A stretch of 64,000 nt of DNA, from contig NZ_CP137555.1 in NCBI RefSeq assembly GCF_033723955.1, positions 3,278,001 through 3,342,000 of the forward strand, given 5' to 3'. Origin of the DNA: Microbulbifer pacificus. Lineage in GTDB: Bacteria > Pseudomonadota > Gammaproteobacteria > Pseudomonadales > Cellvibrionaceae. A program made the position numbers and the translations under genes. Under the pieces are notes generated by a model that worked only from the letters and a program-made list of their open reading frames with translations, did no database searches and was not told the DNA's origin. Positions 47,594 through 58,507 of the stretch are shown in pieces (the stretch's first letter is position 1; each line of letters opens with the position of its first letter).

Positions 47594-48640
47594 TTAAATT
47601 GGTGCGTTGCCGGTCGAGTCGCGTACCAGTAATTCCGGCACAAACTTTTTGGTGATGCCCGCATCCTTGTTGGCAGCGGCAGTTTCCGAGGCGCCTTTGC
47701 TGCGCGCCTTGTTGAGTACCAGTGCCGCTGCACAGCGGGCAATTTCGTTGTTCGGCTGATGGGCGGTGGTGAGCTTCGGCCAGGTCTGGCGTGAGAAGGG
47801 GCTGTCTTCGAAGCCGACAATGGAGAGCTGCTCGGGGATTTCAATGTGCATCAGGCGCGCCGCAAACAGCGCGCCCGCAGCCATTTCATCGTTACTGGCG
47901 AAAATGGCGGTGGGTGGATTTTCAATACTGAGTAGCGCCTTCGCGCCCTCGACCCCGGAATCGAAGGAGTACTCGCCGGGGATGATCAGGCCCGGGTCAA
48001 TCGCAATGCCGGCTTGCTGCAGTGCGTCTTTGTAACCGTCGAGACGACCGTGAGTGGAAACGTGCTCTTCGCCACCACACAGAAAACCGATGCGTTTGTG
48101 GCCGTGCTCGATCAGGTGTTTGGTAATGTCGTAGGACGCGGCGGCGTCGTCGACCTGGATGCAGTTGTCTTCATCACCCTTTGCGGCTCCGCTGGAGACG
48201 ATGCGCACATAGTCGAGACCGAGCTTTTTGACTTCGTCGATGACCGACTGGGTTTCGGAAAAGGGCGGTGTCAGTACCACACCTGCCACCTTAGAGTGTT
48301 CCACCAGCGCGCGCAGTTCGTCGTTAACCTTGTCGGAGCGGGAGTCGCTGGGGTGAATCAGCAGTTCGTAGCCCCGCGCCTTGCAGGTTTCGAGAATGCC
48401 GTTCTGCATATCGATCACGTAGTAGGCGTTGGGGTTGTCATAGATCAGCGCGATGGTATAGCTGCGGGTGCCTGCCAGGTTGCGCGCCGCCAGATTGGGC
48501 TGATAGTGGAGTTCCTCCACCGCATCCATCACCTTCTTGCGCGTGGCCGGCCGCACGGAGGGCTCATTGTTGATTACCCGTGAAACAGTCTTGATCGACA
48601 CCCCGGCTCTCGCGGCCACGTCGTTGATGGTGCTTTTCAT
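47594..48640 (-). CDS. nagR: LacI-family regulator of the GlcNAc/Entner-Doudoroff genes
   Basis: Repressor of 348 residues with the LacI N-terminal helix-turn-helix (TINDVAARAGVSIKTVSRVI), hinge helix (HYQPNLAARNLAGTRS) and periplasmic-binding-protein-like effector domain. It lies between the nag operon and pgi; matching operators stand in front of both and before the TonB receptor. The effector is probably GlcNAc-6-P, GlcN-6-P or an Entner-Doudoroff intermediate, which sequence cannot decide. Calling it NagR follows from context and operator sequence; a glucose/ED regulator of the same family is the alternative. Confidence 0.85.
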   Translation of the reverse strand: MKSTINDVAARAGVSIKTVSRVINNEPSVRPATRKKVMDAVEELHYQPNLAARNLAGTRSYTIALIYDNPNAYYVIDMQNGILETCKARGYELLIHPSDSRSDKVNDELRALVEHSKVAGVVLTPPFSETQSVIDEVKKLGLDYVRIVSSGAAKGDEDNCIQVDDAAASYDITKHLIEHGHKRIGFLCGGEEHVSTHGRLDGYKDALQQAGIAIDPGLIIPGEYSFDSGVEGAKALLSIENPPTAIFASNDEMAAGALFAARLMHIEIPEQLSIVGFEDSPFSRQTWPKLTTAHQPNNEIARCAAALVLNKARSKGASETAAANKDAGITKKFVPELLVRDSTGNAPI

Positions 48641-49059
48641 GATCGGCTTTGTTCCTTTAATGGGAGTTCCGCTAGCGGAATTGATCCCTGTCCTGCCCAG
48701 CCCGACAGTTTACCCGGTTAGGGGCTGTGGGACGATGGCTTTGTAGTCACTGGCTGCGTACCTGGCCCGAGCTGGCTACTTTCGCGGCGTTTAACCGCCA
48801 ATCTCAGGTTGTTCGCCCCAGTTTCACTGCATTTAATCCCTTCCCCGAGCCCCAATACCGCTTTTTGGAGGAAAACTACAAACTGGATTGACAGTCTACG
48901 GCATCTATGTGACGCTGGTGTCAATTTGACAGCGTTGTCATTTGTGGCTGGGGACCCGGATACGTGTATGGGTGGCTGCAAATATACGCACAAAAACACT
49001 TAACAAGAATAACTGGCGCCCGCCAGGCCACGGCCGGCGCCCATTTCTGGGGGCTCATC
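48641..49059. other. 419-base divergent region nagR / pgi
   Basis: Promoters for the LacI gene (minus) and for pgi-edd-zwf-pgl-eda (plus). It holds a full operator at 48926-48941, a weaker palindrome TGACGCTGGTGTCA at 48910-48923 directly beside it, and a TTGACA at 48886 that could be a -35 element. Confidence 0.55.
48926..48941. promoter_or_regulatory. LacI-family operator before pgi
   Basis: TTGACAGCGTTGTCAT, 119 bases before the pgi ATG; same palindrome as at 42599 with one changed outer base. A second, weaker TGAC-N6-GTCA palindrome is adjacent at 48910-48923, so two dimers might bind side by side. Confidence 0.78.
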
Positions 49060-50787
49060 ATGCAAGACGCACAATTCCACTCTTCCATCTCACAATCCGC
49101 CATCTGGAAACAGCTTCAGGCGCGCGCACTGGAGATGAAAAAACATCGGCTCGCGGATTTTTTTGCAGAAGATCCCGCAAGAGCTAGCGATTTTTCGCTG
49201 GAATTGCCGGAGTTCTTGCTGGACTACTCCAAAAACCAGCTCGACCGACGGGTGCTGGTGGATCTATTGCATCTGGCCCGCGAGGCCGGCCTTGAGCAGT
49301 GGCGCGAGGACTTTTTTGCCGGCAAGCCGATCAACGCGACGGAGGGGCGTCCTGTGCTGCATCCCGCGCTGCGCGGTGGCTTGGCGGAGGATGTCGAGAT
49401 AGGCGGGGTATCCGTCACAAGTGTGGTAAGCGCCGAACTGGGGCGCTTGAAAGAGTTTGTAGTTTTACTACATAATGGCGACCTGACTGGCTACAGTGGT
49501 AAACGGATTACCGATGTGGTCAATCTCGGCGTCGGTGGCTCCCATCTGGGGCCGCAGACCGCCATCGAAGCACTGCGTGCCCACCGGAAGGGCGATGTCG
49601 CAGTGCATTTTGTATCCAATGTGGATGGAGCCCAGCTCACGGACGTGCTGGCCGGCCTGGATGCCGAATCGACCTTATTCATCGTTTCGTCGAAGACATT
49701 TACCACCAGCGAGACGATGACCAATGCCCGCAGCGCCCTCAAGTGGTTGCAGCGGGCGGCGCCCGAAGCGTCCGCAGAGACACTGCTGGGGAAACAGTTT
49801 GTCGCGGTGACCGCAAGTCCGGAGGCGGCGCAAAAGTTCGGTGTGTTACCGGAGCGGGTATTTCGCTTTTGGGACTGGGTGGGAGGACGTTTTTCCCTCT
49901 GGTCCAGTATCGGCCTGCCTATCGCCATCGCCTGCGGATTCGAGAATTTCCGCGCACTGCTGGATGGCGCGGCGAGTATGGACAGGCACTTTCGCGAGGC
50001 GCCGCTGGAAGCAAACGCGCCGGTGATCATGGCGCTGCTGAGCGTGTGGTACTGCACCTTTATGGGTTATCCGGCCCACGCGGTACTGCCCTACGAGCAG
50101 GCACTGCACATGCTGCCCGCTTACCTGCAGCAGGCGGACATGGAGAGTAACGGTAAATCTGTCAGTCGCTCTGGCGCTGATGTGGGGTACCCAACCGGAC
50201 CCCTGATCTGGGGGCAGACGGGCATCAACGGGCAGCATGCGTTTTACCAGTATCTGCACCAGAGCCCGCAAGTGGTCCCGGCCGATTTCATCGGCAGCGT
50301 GACGCCGGGCCATGAACTCGATGGTCACCACGAGATTCTGCTGGCGAACATGTTCGCCCAGAGCCAGGCGCTGATGAACGGAGTGGATGCCGAGTCTGTG
50401 GCCCGTGAACTGTCGGCCAAAGGGCTGTCGCAGGAAGAAATAAAAAGGCTCACCCCATTCAAGGTACACAGGGGTGGAAAGCCAAGTAACACAATACTCT
50501 TGAAGGAGTTGAGCCCCCGGTCACTGGGAGCGCTGATCGCACTCTACGAGCACAAGATTTTCGCCCAGGGTGTGGTTCTACAGATTTATTCCTTTGATCA
50601 GTGGGGAGTGGAGCTGGGGAAAGGTCTGGCCAACAAACTCGAGCCAAAACTGGCTTCCGGGGCGTTGGAGGGAGAAGACGGTTCCACGGTCCAACTGATC
50701 GAATACTACCGCCGGATAACTGGCGCGGTTACGCCCGCGGAGCTGCCTGAAGTCGAGGTGGCTGAGCCTGCTGGAGAACAGGCTTAA
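49060..50787 (+). CDS. pgi: glucose-6-phosphate isomerase
   Basis: Interconverts fructose-6-P and glucose-6-P. 575 residues from the ATG at 49060, which has GGGGG upstream; a frame open to 48964 would run into the operator region and adds nothing family-like. Signature segments include [20 protein letters not shown], the sugar-phosphate loop [34 protein letters not shown] and the C-terminal [12 protein letters not shown]. About 25 residues longer than E. coli Pgi because of an acidic tail ([15 protein letters not shown]). Here it probably runs from fructose-6-P, supplied by GlcNAc breakdown, to glucose-6-P. Confidence 0.96.
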   Translation: MQDAQFHSSISQSAIWKQLQARALEMKKHRLADFFAEDPARASDFSLELPEFLLDYSKNQLDRRVLVDLLHLAREAGLEQWREDFFAGKPINATEGRPVLHPALRGGLAEDVEIGGVSVTSVVSAELGRLKEFVVLLHNGDLTGYSGKRITDVVNLGVGGSHLGPQTAIEALRAHRKGDVAVHFVSNVDGAQLTDVLAGLDAESTLFIVSSKTFTTSETMTNARSALKWLQRAAPEASAETLLGKQFVAVTASPEAAQKFGVLPERVFRFWDWVGGRFSLWSSIGLPIAIACGFENFRALLDGAASMDRHFREAPLEANAPVIMALLSVWYCTFMGYPAHAVLPYEQALHMLPAYLQQADMESNGKSVSRSGADVGYPTGPLIWGQTGINGQHAFYQYLHQSPQVVPADFIGSVTPGHELDGHHEILLANMFAQSQALMNGVDAESVARELSAKGLSQEEIKRLTPFKVHRGGKPSNTILLKELSPRSLGALIALYEHKIFAQGVVLQIYSFDQWGVELGKGLANKLEPKLASGALEGEDGSTVQLIEYYRRITGAVTPAELPEVEVAEPAGEQA

Positions 50788-50843
50788 CTGCTGTCATGAC
50801 AGCAGCGTGGGGCGAGCTGATAAAAAAACGAAGAGTTAGGCAA

Positions 50844-52676
50844 ATGGCAAACAAAGCAGTGGTAAACAGTCAGATACAGGCGGTTACCGACCGGATTATC
50901 CGCCGCAGCGAAGAGACACGGGCCAACTACCTGGCACAGGTTGAGCGCGCCCAGGGCAAGGGGCGCGCGCGTCACAAACTGGCCTGCGGCAACCTGGCGC
51001 ACGCCATGGCGGCCTCCAGCGATCATGACAAAAACCTGATCGCCTCTGGCCAGGGGCCAAACCTGGCCATCATCAATTCCTACAACGACATGCTGTCGGC
51101 ACACCAGCCCTACGGTGTCTATCCGGAAATGCTCAAGGCGGAAGCCCTTCGCAATGGCGCCACTGCGCAGGTGGCCGGCGGTGTACCTGCCATGTGTGAC
51201 GGTGTCACCCAGGGGCAGCCGGGCATGGAGTTGTCACTGTTTTCCCGCGATGTGATCGCCATGGCCACTGCCATTTCCCTGTCGCACGATATGTTTGACG
51301 GCGGTATGTACCTCGGTATCTGCGACAAGATCGTCCCCGGGCTGGTCATCGGCGCGCTGTCGTTCGGTCATCTTCCTGCGGTATTTATTCCTGCTGGCCC
51401 AATGCCAACTGGCCTCGCCAACGCGGAAAAAGTGCGCGTTCGCCAGCTCTATGCCGAGGGCAAGGTAGGGCGCAAGGAGCTGCTGGAAGCGGAGAGCGCC
51501 TCCTATCACAGCGCCGGCACCTGCACCTTTTACGGTACCGCCAACAGCAACCAGATGCTGGTGGAAATCATGGGCCTGCAGCTGCCGGGCAGCTCTTTTG
51601 TAAACCCGGGCACGGAGCTGCGCGATGCGTTGAACAAGGCCGCGGTAAAGCAGCTGGTGCAGATCAGTGAGCCGAGCAACTACGCCCCGATTGCAAAAAT
51701 TCTCACCGAAAAAGCCTTCGTCAACGGCATTGTCGGCTTGCACGCCACCGGTGGCTCCACCAATCACACCATGCACCTGATCGCCATGGCGCGCGCCGCC
51801 GGTATCCAGATCACCTGGCAGGACATGGCGGAACTGTCCCAGGTTGTACCGCTGCTGTGCCACGTGTATCCGAACGGTACTGCGGACATCAACCACTTCG
51901 CCGCCGCCGGCGGTATGCAGTTCCTGATCCGCGAACTGCTGGGCGCAGGGCTGCTGCACGGCGATGTAAATACGGTGCTCGGTGATTCCGGCCTCGAGCC
52001 CTACACCTACGATCCGTTCCTGAACGAAGACAGGGACGGTCTGGTGTGGCGCCCGACTGCGGCAGAATCCGGCAATCCGGATGTGATCCGCCCCGCCAGC
52101 GATCCTTTCTCCGGCCACGGTGGCCTGCAGTTGCTGACCGGCAATCTGGGCAACAGTGTCATCAAGGTGTCTGCGCTGAAAACCCCGCAGCTGAAAGTGA
52201 CAGCCCCGGCGGTGGTGTTCAACAGCCAGGACGACATGCTTGCCGCCTTTAAGGCCGGCGAGCTGGAAAAAGATTTTGTTGCGGTGGTGCGTTTCCAGGG
52301 GCCTCAGGCCAATGGCATGCCGGAACTGCACAAGCTGACACCGTCGCTCGGTGTGTTGCAGGACCGCGGTTTCAAGGTGGCGCTGGTCACCGATGGCCGT
52401 ATGTCCGGCGCATCCGGCAAGGTGCCGGCGGCAATTCACCTTTCTCCCGAAGCGCTCGAGGGCGGAGTGATTGCAAAAATCCAGAATGGCGACCTCATCG
52501 AGTTGGATGCGGAAGCCGGCGTTCTCAAAGTCCATGTAAGTGATGAAGAACTGGCGGCGCGGCCGCTGGCAGAATGCGATTTGTCCGGCAATGCCATCGG
52601 CATGGGCCGCGATCTGTTCACCAATATGCGCAAGCTCGCGAGCGGCGCGGAAACCGGTGCAAGCATTCTTTTTTAA
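50844..52676 (+). CDS. edd: phosphogluconate dehydratase
   Basis: Iron-sulfur dehydratase of the Entner-Doudoroff pathway: 6-phosphogluconate to 2-keto-3-deoxy-6-phosphogluconate. 610 residues from the ATG at 50844, the normal length; the in-frame ATG at 50796 adds 16 non-family residues. Cluster-binding region residues are visible in [19 protein letters not shown] and [11 protein letters not shown], with [17 protein letters not shown] further on and the conserved [17 protein letters not shown] near the C-terminus. 56 bases after pgi, same operon. Confidence 0.96.
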   Translation: MANKAVVNSQIQAVTDRIIRRSEETRANYLAQVERAQGKGRARHKLACGNLAHAMAASSDHDKNLIASGQGPNLAIINSYNDMLSAHQPYGVYPEMLKAEALRNGATAQVAGGVPAMCDGVTQGQPGMELSLFSRDVIAMATAISLSHDMFDGGMYLGICDKIVPGLVIGALSFGHLPAVFIPAGPMPTGLANAEKVRVRQLYAEGKVGRKELLEAESASYHSAGTCTFYGTANSNQMLVEIMGLQLPGSSFVNPGTELRDALNKAAVKQLVQISEPSNYAPIAKILTEKAFVNGIVGLHATGGSTNHTMHLIAMARAAGIQITWQDMAELSQVVPLLCHVYPNGTADINHFAAAGGMQFLIRELLGAGLLHGDVNTVLGDSGLEPYTYDPFLNEDRDGLVWRPTAAESGNPDVIRPASDPFSGHGGLQLLTGNLGNSVIKVSALKTPQLKVTAPAVVFNSQDDMLAAFKAGELEKDFVAVVRFQGPQANGMPELHKLTPSLGVLQDRGFKVALVTDGRMSGASGKVPAAIHLSPEALEGGVIAKIQNGDLIELDAEAGVLKVHVSDEELAARPLAECDLSGNAIGMGRDLFTNMRKLASGAETGASILF

Positions 52677-52736
52677 CTGAACTCAGCGGGCCATGATTGA
52701 ATCGTGAGCCCACGCAATAGTTTGAGAGCAATCACG

Positions 52737-54194
52737 ATGGCTAATGCATTTGACATGGTACTGTTCGGTGGCGGCGGAGATCTGTCACTGCGCAAATTGA
52801 TTCCCGCACTGTACCGCGCCTTTATCGAAGGCGGCCTGAATTCGGATACGCGCTTCTTCCCGGTGGTGCGCCGTCAGGAAGAAGCGGATTCCTATACCAA
52901 AACCGCCCAGCACGCACTTAAGACCCATCTGCGCGATGGCGAATACAACGAAAAAAGCTGGAAAGAATTCAGCACCATGTTGCGCGCTGTGGCCCTGGAT
53001 ATTTCCAAGCCCGACGACCAGTGGAACCTGCTGATCGACCTGCTCGGCGACGACACCTCGCGTACGCGCCTGTTTTACCTGGCCATTCCGCCGGCGGTAT
53101 TCGGTCCCTGCTGTGAAAACCTTTCGATCAAGGGACTGATCCACGAAAACTCCCGCGTGGTGGTGGAAAAGCCACTGGGATACAACGCCAAAACCTCCGA
53201 TGAAATCAACAGCAAGATTGCCGAGTATTTCCCGGAGGAGAGCATTTTCCGTATCGACCACTACCTGGGTAAGGAAACGGTCCAGAACCTGCTGGCACTG
53301 CGTTTCAGCAATGTGCTGTTCGAGCGCCTGTGGGATGCGAAAACCATTGACCATATCCAGATCAGTATTTCTGAAACCGTCGGCCTCGAAGGCCGCGCCG
53401 GCTTCTACGACGACACCGGTGCAATGCGGGACATGGTGCAGAACCACCTGCTGCAGCTGCTGTGCCTGATCACAATGGAATCGCCCAACAGCATGTCCGC
53501 GCGCAATATCCGCTCGGAAAAAATCAAGGTGCTGGAGGCGCTGCGTCCGCTGGTGGGTAAGGACGTCGACAAAAATATCGTGCGCGGCCAGTACGTTGCT
53601 GGCGGTCTGGGCAAGGAACTGGTGCCCGGTTACCTGGAAGAGCTGAAGGCGCCCAACAGCACCACCGAAACGTTTGTTGCCATTCGTGCGCATATCGACA
53701 ACTGGCGCTGGACTGGTGTGCCTTTCTATCTGCGCACCGGCAAGCGCATGGAAAAACGCTGCGCGGAAATCGTGATCCAGTATCAGAAAGTATCCCACAG
53801 CGTTTACCAGCCGGAAGCCGGTGACGTTCTGCCGAACCGCCTGGTGATTCGCCTGCAGCCGGAAGAGAGTATCAAACTGGTACTGATGGCGAAAAAAATG
53901 GACAGCCTCACCATGGAACTGCAACCGGTCGAGCTGAACCTGACGCTGTCTGATACCTACGACAGCTTCAAAAGTGACGCCTACAAGCGACTGATGCTGG
54001 ACGCCGCAGCGAATAATTCCGCGCTGTTTATTCATCGCGAGGAAGTGGCCGCTGCCTGGGCCTGGGTTGACCCGATCATCGACCACTGGCGCGACACCAA
54101 CAACCTGCCGCAGCTGTATCGCGCAGGTACGTGGGGGCCCCAGGCTTCCAACCAGCTGCTGGCGGAAAACGGGCACCACTGGTTCAACCCCTGA
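52737..54194 (+). CDS. zwf: glucose-6-phosphate 1-dehydrogenase
   Basis: NADP(or NAD)-dependent oxidation of glucose-6-P to 6-phosphogluconolactone; 485 residues from the ATG at 52737. The nucleotide-binding motif is FGGGGDLSLRKLIPALY (GGGGDLS where many enzymes have GASGDLA). The substrate/catalytic signature RIDHYLGKETVQNL is intact near residue 180. It is placed between edd and pgl, 60 bases after edd. Cofactor preference cannot be judged reliably from the changed glycine motif. Confidence 0.96.
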   Translation: MANAFDMVLFGGGGDLSLRKLIPALYRAFIEGGLNSDTRFFPVVRRQEEADSYTKTAQHALKTHLRDGEYNEKSWKEFSTMLRAVALDISKPDDQWNLLIDLLGDDTSRTRLFYLAIPPAVFGPCCENLSIKGLIHENSRVVVEKPLGYNAKTSDEINSKIAEYFPEESIFRIDHYLGKETVQNLLALRFSNVLFERLWDAKTIDHIQISISETVGLEGRAGFYDDTGAMRDMVQNHLLQLLCLITMESPNSMSARNIRSEKIKVLEALRPLVGKDVDKNIVRGQYVAGGLGKELVPGYLEELKAPNSTTETFVAIRAHIDNWRWTGVPFYLRTGKRMEKRCAEIVIQYQKVSHSVYQPEAGDVLPNRLVIRLQPEESIKLVLMAKKMDSLTMELQPVELNLTLSDTYDSFKSDAYKRLMLDAAANNSALFIHREEVAAAWAWVDPIIDHWRDTNNLPQLYRAGTWGPQASNQLLAENGHHWFNP

Positions 54195-54247
54195 CCCCTG
54201 GCGTTCAACCTCTGACCGAAGGTCGGCGGAAAGAAGTTCAGCGGTAA

Positions 54248-54988
54248 ATGGTTACAAGTAACAAACGGTCTCAAGACATGGTCGAAGAAAAATTTTTTGC
54301 AGACAGGGAAAAGCTGACCCTGGCGCTGGCGAACGAATGTGCGGCGGCATTGCACGCGGGTATCAAGGCCAACGGGCATGCGACGTTTCTGGTCAGCGGT
54401 GGCAGTTCCCCGGAGCCGGTTTACCGCGAACTGTCCCGGCGCCCGCTGCCCTGGCAACAGGTCAATGTGGCGCTGGTGGATGAGCGCTGGGTGGAGAAGG
54501 ATGAGGCGGGGAGCAACCTCGCGTTCATCGCCAACAGCTTGCTGCAAAATGAGGCCGCCAAGGCGCCGTGTCTGGGGATGAAAAATGCTGCGGCGACGCC
54601 GGCTGAAGGTGAAGTGGATTGCGAGCGTGCCTATCAAGAGCTGCCGCGTCCGTTTGATGTGTGTGTGCTGGGAATGGGCAACGACGGCCACACGGCTTCA
54701 TTTTTTCCGCATGCGGACGGTCTCGCAGAGGCTCTTGATCCTGCATCAGAAAAACTGTGCAAGGCCATCACCGCCAAACAGAGTACCGTGACCGGTGTGC
54801 ATACAGAGCGTATGACACTCACGCTTGCCGCCATATTACAAGCGAAAGAAATCAAACTGCTGATTACCGGTGAAGAAAAACTCAAAGTCTATCGCGAAGC
54901 ACTGCTGGGTGATGACGAGAACGAAATGCCGGTGCGCAGCATCCTCAAGCAGAGACTGAAGCCGGTCACTGTTTATTGGGCGCCCTGA
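54248..54988 (+). CDS. pgl: 6-phosphogluconolactonase
   Basis: Hydrolyses 6-phosphogluconolactone to 6-phosphogluconate; 246 residues of the DevB/NagB-fold type. Motifs: FLVSGGSSPEPVYRELS, VDERWVEKDEAGSN and LGMGNDGHTASFFPHADGL with the catalytic-region His. Start at ATG 54248; an ATG ten codons later (MVEEKFF) is possible. It completes the oxidative steps between Zwf and Edd in this operon. Confidence 0.95.
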   Translation: MVTSNKRSQDMVEEKFFADREKLTLALANECAAALHAGIKANGHATFLVSGGSSPEPVYRELSRRPLPWQQVNVALVDERWVEKDEAGSNLAFIANSLLQNEAAKAPCLGMKNAAATPAEGEVDCERAYQELPRPFDVCVLGMGNDGHTASFFPHADGLAEALDPASEKLCKAITAKQSTVTGVHTERMTLTLAAILQAKEIKLLITGEEKLKVYREALLGDDENEMPVRSILKQRLKPVTVYWAP

Positions 54989-55060
54989 TTGGGCGCTCAG
55001 AGGGAGCTGGGCAAATATGTCAGTGAATAATTTGGATATTTAGAGTTTTAGGAATTTGCG

Positions 55061-55690
55061 ATGCAAGAGTCTCTCGTACCCGTTTTGGAACAAGCCGGCG
55101 TAGTTCCGGTACTGGTGATCGACAATGTCAGCGAAGCGCTGCCTCTGGCACAGGCGCTGGTTGAAGGCGGTCTGAACGTCCTCGAAGTTACCTTGCGTAC
55201 CGAGGCGGCGCTGGCGGCAGTGGAAGAAATCGCCAAGCACCTGCCGGACGCCCATGTTGGTACAGGCACCGTATTGAGCGCTGCAGATATTCGTCGCTCC
55301 GTGGATGCGGGAGCGACCTTCATGGTAAGCCCCGGTGCCACCGAGGCGCTGCTGGATGCAGCCGACGCTGTATCCGTACCGCTGCTGCCGGGTGCGGCAA
55401 ACCCGTCCGAAGTGATGCGCCTGCTGGAGCGTGGCTATCGCTACCAGAAGTTTTTCCCCGCGGAAGCCGCCGGTGGCGTACCCATGCTGAAATCCATCGG
55501 TGGTCCGCTGGCGCAGGTGAAATTTTGCCCCACCGGCGGGGTCAGCCCGAGCAATGCCAAAGATTACCTGTCACTTTCCAATGTGGTTTGTGTAGGCGGC
55601 TCATGGATGGCAGCCCCGAAACTGGTGGCGGAGAAAAACTGGGCGGAGATTACCCGTCTGGCCAGAGAAGCCTCCCTGCTGAAGGGTTAA
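55061..55690 (+). CDS. eda: 2-dehydro-3-deoxyphosphogluconate aldolase (KDPG aldolase)
   Basis: Splits KDPG to pyruvate and glyceraldehyde-3-P, the last Entner-Doudoroff-specific step. 209 residues, single TIM barrel. The catalytic Glu lies in NVLEVTLRTEAALAAVEE, the Schiff-base Lys in YRYQKFFPAEAAGGVPMLKS, and the phosphate loop in FCPTGGVSPSNAKDY. It is 72 bases after pgl; a 115-base gap then separates it from gap, which may have its own promoter. Confidence 0.97.
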   Translation: MQESLVPVLEQAGVVPVLVIDNVSEALPLAQALVEGGLNVLEVTLRTEAALAAVEEIAKHLPDAHVGTGTVLSAADIRRSVDAGATFMVSPGATEALLDAADAVSVPLLPGAANPSEVMRLLERGYRYQKFFPAEAAGGVPMLKSIGGPLAQVKFCPTGGVSPSNAKDYLSLSNVVCVGGSWMAAPKLVAEKNWAEITRLAREASLLKG

Positions 55691-55805
55691 TGCCTTCCGG
55701 CAATCGATTTATTTGAGAAGTCAGGGCGACAGCGTGCCGGGGGGGAGTACACCCGACGCTGCATACAAAAATTCATAATCTTCAAGACACATAGGGTGTA
55801 GCGAT

Positions 55806-56819
55806 ATGAAACTCAGAATTGCTATCAACGGATATGGACGCATCGGTCGCAACGTAACCCGTGCGATTTATGAATCCGGGTACAACGACCGCATCCAGCT
55901 GGTTGCTATCAACGATCTGGCGCCGGTGGAAGCCAATGCGCACCTGACCCGCTTTGACACCGTTCATGGCCGCTTCAATACCGAAGTTTCGGTCGATGGG
56001 GAAAACCTGGTTATCGGCGGCGACACCATCAAGGTTTGCCAGGAGCGCAACCCGGCGAATCTGCCCTGGGGCGAACTGAATGTGGATCTGGTGCTGGAGT
56101 GCACCGGTCTGTTCACCGATAAAGCCGCAGCCTCCCAGCACATGCAGGCTGGAGCCAAGGCGGTACTGATTTCCGCACCGTCCAAAGACGCTGACCTGAC
56201 GGTGGTCTACGGTGTGAATGACAACAAACTCACCGCGGAACACAAAGTGGTATCCAACGCGTCTTGTACCACCAACTGCCTGGCGCCGGTTGCCAAGGTG
56301 CTGAACGATGCGATCGGCATCGAGCGTGGTTTCATGACGACGGTGCACGCTTACACCAATGACCAGAACACCCAGGATGCGGTACACAAGGATATCTACC
56401 GTGCACGCGCTGCCGCCGACAACATGATCCCCACCAAGACCGGCGCTGCGGCCGCGGTAGGTCTGGTACTGCCGGAGCTGCAGGGCAAGCTGGACGGCAT
56501 GGCGGTACGTGTACCGGTGAACAATGTTTCTCTGGTGGATTGCCAGTTTATTGCCGGTCGCGATACCACCGCGGAAGAAATCAACGCGATCATGGCCGAT
56601 GCGGCGGGCACCATCAAAGGCGGTGTACTGTCTTTCTGTGACCAGCCGCTGGTTTCTGTGGACTTCAACCACACCACCGCATCCAGCCACTTTGACGCCA
56701 ACCACACTCGTGTGAATGGCAATTTGGTCAAGGTAATGGCCTGGTATGACAACGAGTGGGGCTTCTCCCACCGTATGCTCGACACCAGCCTGGCTATGGC
56801 GAAAGCCCAGGGTCTGTAA
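55806..56819 (+). CDS. gap: glyceraldehyde-3-phosphate dehydrogenase, type I
   Basis: Oxidises glyceraldehyde-3-P made by KDPG aldolase to 1,3-bisphosphoglycerate; 337 residues. Rossmann start [21 protein letters not shown]-type Asp after AIN in VAINDLAP, catalytic Cys154 in [12 protein letters not shown] and His181 in [10 protein letters not shown], and C-terminal [15 protein letters not shown]. It resembles the GapA paralogue that pseudomonads keep beside edd and zwf. Erythrose-4-P dehydrogenase (Epd) was considered, but the HAYTNDQ and [18 protein letters not shown] segments fit GAPDH better. Confidence 0.94.
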   Translation: MKLRIAINGYGRIGRNVTRAIYESGYNDRIQLVAINDLAPVEANAHLTRFDTVHGRFNTEVSVDGENLVIGGDTIKVCQERNPANLPWGELNVDLVLECTGLFTDKAAASQHMQAGAKAVLISAPSKDADLTVVYGVNDNKLTAEHKVVSNASCTTNCLAPVAKVLNDAIGIERGFMTTVHAYTNDQNTQDAVHKDIYRARAAADNMIPTKTGAAAAVGLVLPELQGKLDGMAVRVPVNNVSLVDCQFIAGRDTTAEEINAIMADAAGTIKGGVLSFCDQPLVSVDFNHTTASSHFDANHTRVNGNLVKVMAWYDNEWGFSHRMLDTSLAMAKAQGL

Positions 56820-56851
56820 TGTAACTTGATGACAGAAATGCCATCCCATCA

Positions 56852-56880
56852 GAGCGGGCGCAATGCCCGCTCCGGTTTCT
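56852..56880 (+). terminator. probable terminator after gap
   Basis: GAGCGGGC-GCAAT-GCCCGCTC: a perfect eight-base stem, followed by a weak CGGTTTCTG tract, so it may attenuate instead of fully terminate before pykA. Confidence 0.6.
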
Positions 56881-56968
56881 GAATTTAGTACTTCGCTAGC
56901 GCAGTCGTTGCAGACTGCAATAAGAACAAATACGTCTCACATCCAATCGAACAACGAATACCGCAGAC

Positions 56969-58405
56969 ATGATTCGCCATACAAAAATTGTTGCCACACT
57001 CGGCCCGGGTACCGACAAGCCGCGTGTTATTGACGAGATTATCCGCGCCGGCGTGAACGTCGTGCGTCTGAATTTTTCCCACGGCAGTGCCGACGACCAC
57101 CGCAAGCGTGTGTCAGAAGTGCGCCGCGCTTCTGCCGAACAGAATAGGCTGGTAGCCATTCTCGGTGACCTGCAGGGCCCGAAAATCCGCATCGCCCGTT
57201 TTGCCGCAGGCAGTATTTTTCTCGAGAACAATGCCGAGTTCACCCTCGACGCAGATTGCCCGAAAGAGGGGGGGAACCAGCAGCGCGTGGGCGTCGATTA
57301 CCCGTCACTGATCGCGGACTGCAAACCGGGCAATATCCTGCTGCTGGACGACGGCAAGATTCGCCTGGAGGTAACCGGCGGTACCAACAGCAAACTGTTC
57401 TGTCGTGTACTGCAGGGCGGCAAACTGTCTAACAACAAAGGCATCAACCTGCTGGGCGGAGGTTTGTCTGCACCGGCGCTGACGGAAAAAGATTACGAAG
57501 ACATCAAGCTCGCTGCAGAGTTGGATGTGGATTTCCTGGCGGTGAGTTTCCCGCGCAGTGGGGAAGATCTGGAAATTGCCCGCAAGGCGATGCGTGAAGC
57601 CGGAAGCAATGCCGCTATCGTGGCCAAGGTTGAGCGCGCCGAAGCGGTAGAAAACGACGAGCAGATGGACGATATCATCCTCGCGTCAGATGTCATCATG
57701 GTTGCCCGCGGTGACCTGGGTGTGGAGATCGGCGATGCCGCGCTGGTGGGCGTGCAGAAAAAACTGATCAATCGCGCAAATGCATTGAATCGCGGTGTGA
57801 TCACTGCGACCCAGATGATGGAGTCGATGATCACCAACCCGACGCCGACGCGTGCGGAAGTCATGGATGTGGCCAATGCCGTGCTGGACGGTACGGATGC
57901 GGTGATGCTGTCCGCCGAAACTGCCGCCGGTGATTTCCCGGTCGCTGCGGTGGAGTCCATGGCGCAGATCGTCGTGGGTGCCGAGCAGTACCTCGGCTCT
58001 ACCACGCGTCCTGCTCCGGCGCGTTCCGGTTCCGAGAGCATCGACACCGTGATCGCCCAGGCGGCGATCGAATCCGCCGCGCGTGTGGAGAACCTGTGTG
58101 CCGTAGCCGCGCTGACCGAGTCCGGCCGCACGCCGCGCATCATGTCCCGCGCTACCACCCAGTTGCCGATCTATGCCCTGACCCGGCATTCACAGGTGGC
58201 GCGCCAGCTGGTACTGCTGCGCGGTGTCGATCCCATCGAGTTCGATCCTGCCTCCGTACCCCTGGGCCACCTGACCGACGCCATCATCGAAGTGCTCGGT
58301 TCCCGTATCGAACTGCAGAAGGGCCAGCGAATCCTGATCACGCAGGGGGAGCGCCTGAACATGGGCGGCGGCACCAGTTCCATGCGGATTAAGGAGATCG
58401 AGTAA
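56969..58405 (+). CDS. pykA: pyruvate kinase (PykA type)
   Basis: Transfers phosphate from phosphoenolpyruvate to ADP; 478 residues, matching E. coli PykA length. Segments: TKIVATLGPGTDKPRVIDEI at the start, NVVRLNFSHGSADDH, ILGDLQGPKIRIARF, the active-site VAKVERAEAVENDEQMDDII, MVARGDLGVEIG, and ATQMMESMITNPTPTRAEVMD. The C-terminal domain is complete. It ends the row of genes that takes fructose-6-P to pyruvate and is followed by a strong terminator. Confidence 0.96.
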   Translation: MIRHTKIVATLGPGTDKPRVIDEIIRAGVNVVRLNFSHGSADDHRKRVSEVRRASAEQNRLVAILGDLQGPKIRIARFAAGSIFLENNAEFTLDADCPKEGGNQQRVGVDYPSLIADCKPGNILLLDDGKIRLEVTGGTNSKLFCRVLQGGKLSNNKGINLLGGGLSAPALTEKDYEDIKLAAELDVDFLAVSFPRSGEDLEIARKAMREAGSNAAIVAKVERAEAVENDEQMDDIILASDVIMVARGDLGVEIGDAALVGVQKKLINRANALNRGVITATQMMESMITNPTPTRAEVMDVANAVLDGTDAVMLSAETAAGDFPVAAVESMAQIVVGAEQYLGSTTRPAPARSGSESIDTVIAQAAIESAARVENLCAVAALTESGRTPRIMSRATTQLPIYALTRHSQVARQLVLLRGVDPIEFDPASVPLGHLTDAIIEVLGSRIELQKGQRILITQGERLNMGGGTSSMRIKEIE

Positions 58406-58425
58406 TCTCTGCTTCCCAACTAATG

Positions 58426-58462
58426 AACAACACTCCCGGCCTTGGCCGGGAGTGTTGTTTCG
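58426..58462 (+). terminator. strong terminator after pykA
   Basis: AACAACACTCCCGGC-CTTG-GCCGGGAGTGTTGTT: a 15-base perfect stem followed by TTC, 20 bases after the pykA stop. The T tract is short, but the stem is long and GC-rich. Confidence 0.8.
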
Positions 58463-58507
58463 GGGCATGGCGGAGCCTGTAATAAGAAGAGTTTCCAAAC
58501 TTGTTAT

